From contig NZ_WOFO01000005.1 in NCBI RefSeq assembly GCF_010993705.1, positions 248,001 through 312,000 on the forward strand: a stretch of DNA of 64,000 bases, in the 5' to 3' direction. The DNA is from Cyclobacterium sp. SYSU L10401 (GTDB lineage: Bacteria > Bacteroidota > Bacteroidia > Cytophagales > Cyclobacteriaceae). Positions 63,119 through 64,000 of this stretch are shown here, piece after piece (within the stretch, counting starts at the first letter, position 1; every line of letters begins with the position of its first letter). The notes below the pieces were generated by a model. That model saw only the letters and a program-made list of their open reading frames with translations, did no database searches and was not told where the DNA came from. The position numbers were made by a program, and so were the translations under genes.

Positions 63119-64000
63119 TTAATTTATCATTAAATTACAACCCCTGATTTCGCTATTGTCCATCCTTCCCAATACAGAAAAACTTCCGTCAGGGTTTTTT
63201 CTTCCCAAATCCTGTGTTTCAATAAACGCACAGGAATGTACATTTGCCAGGTCTATGATGTTGATGACACCAGATCTGTCATTCACCATATGAAAAGGGT
63301 CGTAGGCATCTCGTATCAGTACCCGAAGACTTGGTGTTTCCCAGAACTTACCCTCTCCGGGTGAATAGGCCTGCGACATCAACTCCGTCATCCCGTACTC
63401 GGAATGAATGTTTTCCAAGTAGAATGCTTTTTTCAAAGTTTCGTGAACCTCTTCTCTGATCATCTCTCTTCGCCTTCCCTTCATCCCTCCTGTTTCCATA
63501 ATGATCAAATGGCTACAATCCAACTGCCCGGATAGCTTCTCTGCAAGATCCAATAAGGCAAAAGTAACCCCTATCAACAAAACTTTCCTCCTCCCTGACT
63601 TAAGCAAGCTGATTTTTTCTAACAGGGCTTCATGCTCATTCAGGTAAAAGCCGGAATGCGCAGACCTGCTTTTGTCGATAAAAAAGGCAGCCATATCTAC
63701 CAGGGAACTACCCTCTCTTTCCATATAGGAGGGCAATAAGGCAAGAACGTGAAAATCCTGCAGGGAACCATACACTGCTTCAAACAAGCGCTGCGCATGG
63801 GAAAGATAAAATTCCTTGGACCAAATATAATGCCTGCTTTGCTGCTGACCTGTGGTACCACTGCTGGAGTAATATTGATCAAACTGATCTTCAGGACCAG
63901 AAACTATTTTATCTGACTTGAAAAAAGAAATCGGAAGAAACGGGATATCTTCTATCCGGTTAACATTTTCAGGCTTAACCTGCCTGGCTTTGATATATTC
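63119..64000 (-). CDS. LuxE/PaaK-family acyl-protein synthetase or ligase (5' end outside window)
   Basis: The visible 293 residues continue past the right edge. I translated the part beyond the first internal ATG: the frame runs open to position 64000 and contains FLPISFFKSDKI and the phosphate-binding YYSSSGTTGQQQSRHYIW, the signature of adenylate-forming enzymes of the LuxE type. Further on are HLIIMETGGMKGRRREMIRE and EYGMTELMSQAYS, matching the acyl-adenylate core. Such genes in Bacteroidota activate a carboxylic acid, but the substrate is unknown; some sit in surface-lipid or polysaccharide clusters. Its true start and neighbours lie outside the window. Confidence 0.85.
   Translation of the reverse strand, partial: EYIKARQVKPENVNRIEDIPFLPISFFKSDKIVSGPEDQFDQYYSSSGTTGQQQSRHYIWSKEFYLSHAQRLFEAVYGSLQDFHVLALLPSYMEREGSSLVDMAAFFIDKSRSAHSGFYLNEHEALLEKISLLKSGRRKVLLIGVTFALLDLAEKLSGQLDCSHLIIMETGGMKGRRREMIREEVHETLKKAFYLENIHSEYGMTELMSQAYSPGEGKFWETPSLRVLIRDAYDPFHMVNDRSGVINIIDLANVHSCAFIETQDLGRKNPDGSFSVLGRMDNSEIRGCNLMIN

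Overview
The window is a chromosomal segment of a member of the Bacteroidota, most likely order Cytophagales near Cyclobacteriaceae (inference). Four things point there. First, there are SusC/SusD outer-membrane pairs and type IX secretion (T9SS) cargo: a giant SprB-repeat protein with a gliding-motility C-terminal sorting domain, next to a PorP/SprF protein. Second, the promoters have the Bacteroidota form TTTG, about 19-22 nt, TAnnTTTG, and genes lack Shine-Dalgarno sites. Third, several families are typical of the phylum (DUF3467 after rpoC, DUF4290 before murA, DUF3109). Fourth, the gene order fits: tRNA-Trp-secE-nusG-rplKAJL-rpoBC followed by rpsL-rpsG-fusA-rpsJ.

Layout. 1-19,060 (all minus strand) is the transcription and translation core. 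A tRNA-Tyr/Gly/Thr-tuf unit is followed by tRNA-Trp-secE-nusG-rplK-rplA-rplJ-rplL-rpoB-rpoC, then DUF3467, then rpsL-rpsG-fusA-rpsJ, then rplC-rplD-rplW, which runs off the left edge. Terminators and promoters split this into at least four units; the break between rpsJ and rplC is clear. 19,124-23,851 holds an M1 aminopeptidase lipoprotein, a biotinyl carrier protein, pyrH and frr. 24,433-35,799 (plus strand) is an accessory cassette: SusC, SusD, an FG-GAP/ASPIC-UnbV (CRTAC1-like) protein and two tandem vanadium-haloperoxidase/PAP2-type lipoproteins. 35,800-37,837 (minus) is ECF sigma factor, RsrA-like anti-sigma, gmk, nadD. Then come an LpxL-like acyltransferase, an unexplained 0.65-kb non-coding block, a PAS histidine kinase facing an NtrC-type regulator, a PcrA/UvrD helicase, DUF4290 and murA. 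46,749-57,504 (minus) is the 3,229-residue SprB-like adhesin and its PorP/SprF partner. The right end holds DUF3109, a FecA-like TonB receptor, rnpB (RNase P RNA), a sigma-54 activator without a DNA-binding domain, a tiny lipoprotein and a LuxE/PaaK-type acyl ligase cut by the right edge.

How it fits together. Most of the window is housekeeping. The accessory parts are the SusCD/CRTAC1/haloperoxidase cassette, which has transporter and secreted redox or phosphatase chemistry but no glycan enzymes, and the SprB/SprF pair, which should act in surface adhesion or gliding. The less expected observations are an extended promoter motif (TTTGCnnTCC) shared by all four translation-machinery promoters seen here and not by the others, a Cys-to-Asp change at the MurA active site (predicted fosfomycin insensitivity), a GAFTSA sigma-54 activator without an HTH, an RsrA-like anti-sigma lacking its zinc-ligand His, and TTG starts for rpoB and nadD.
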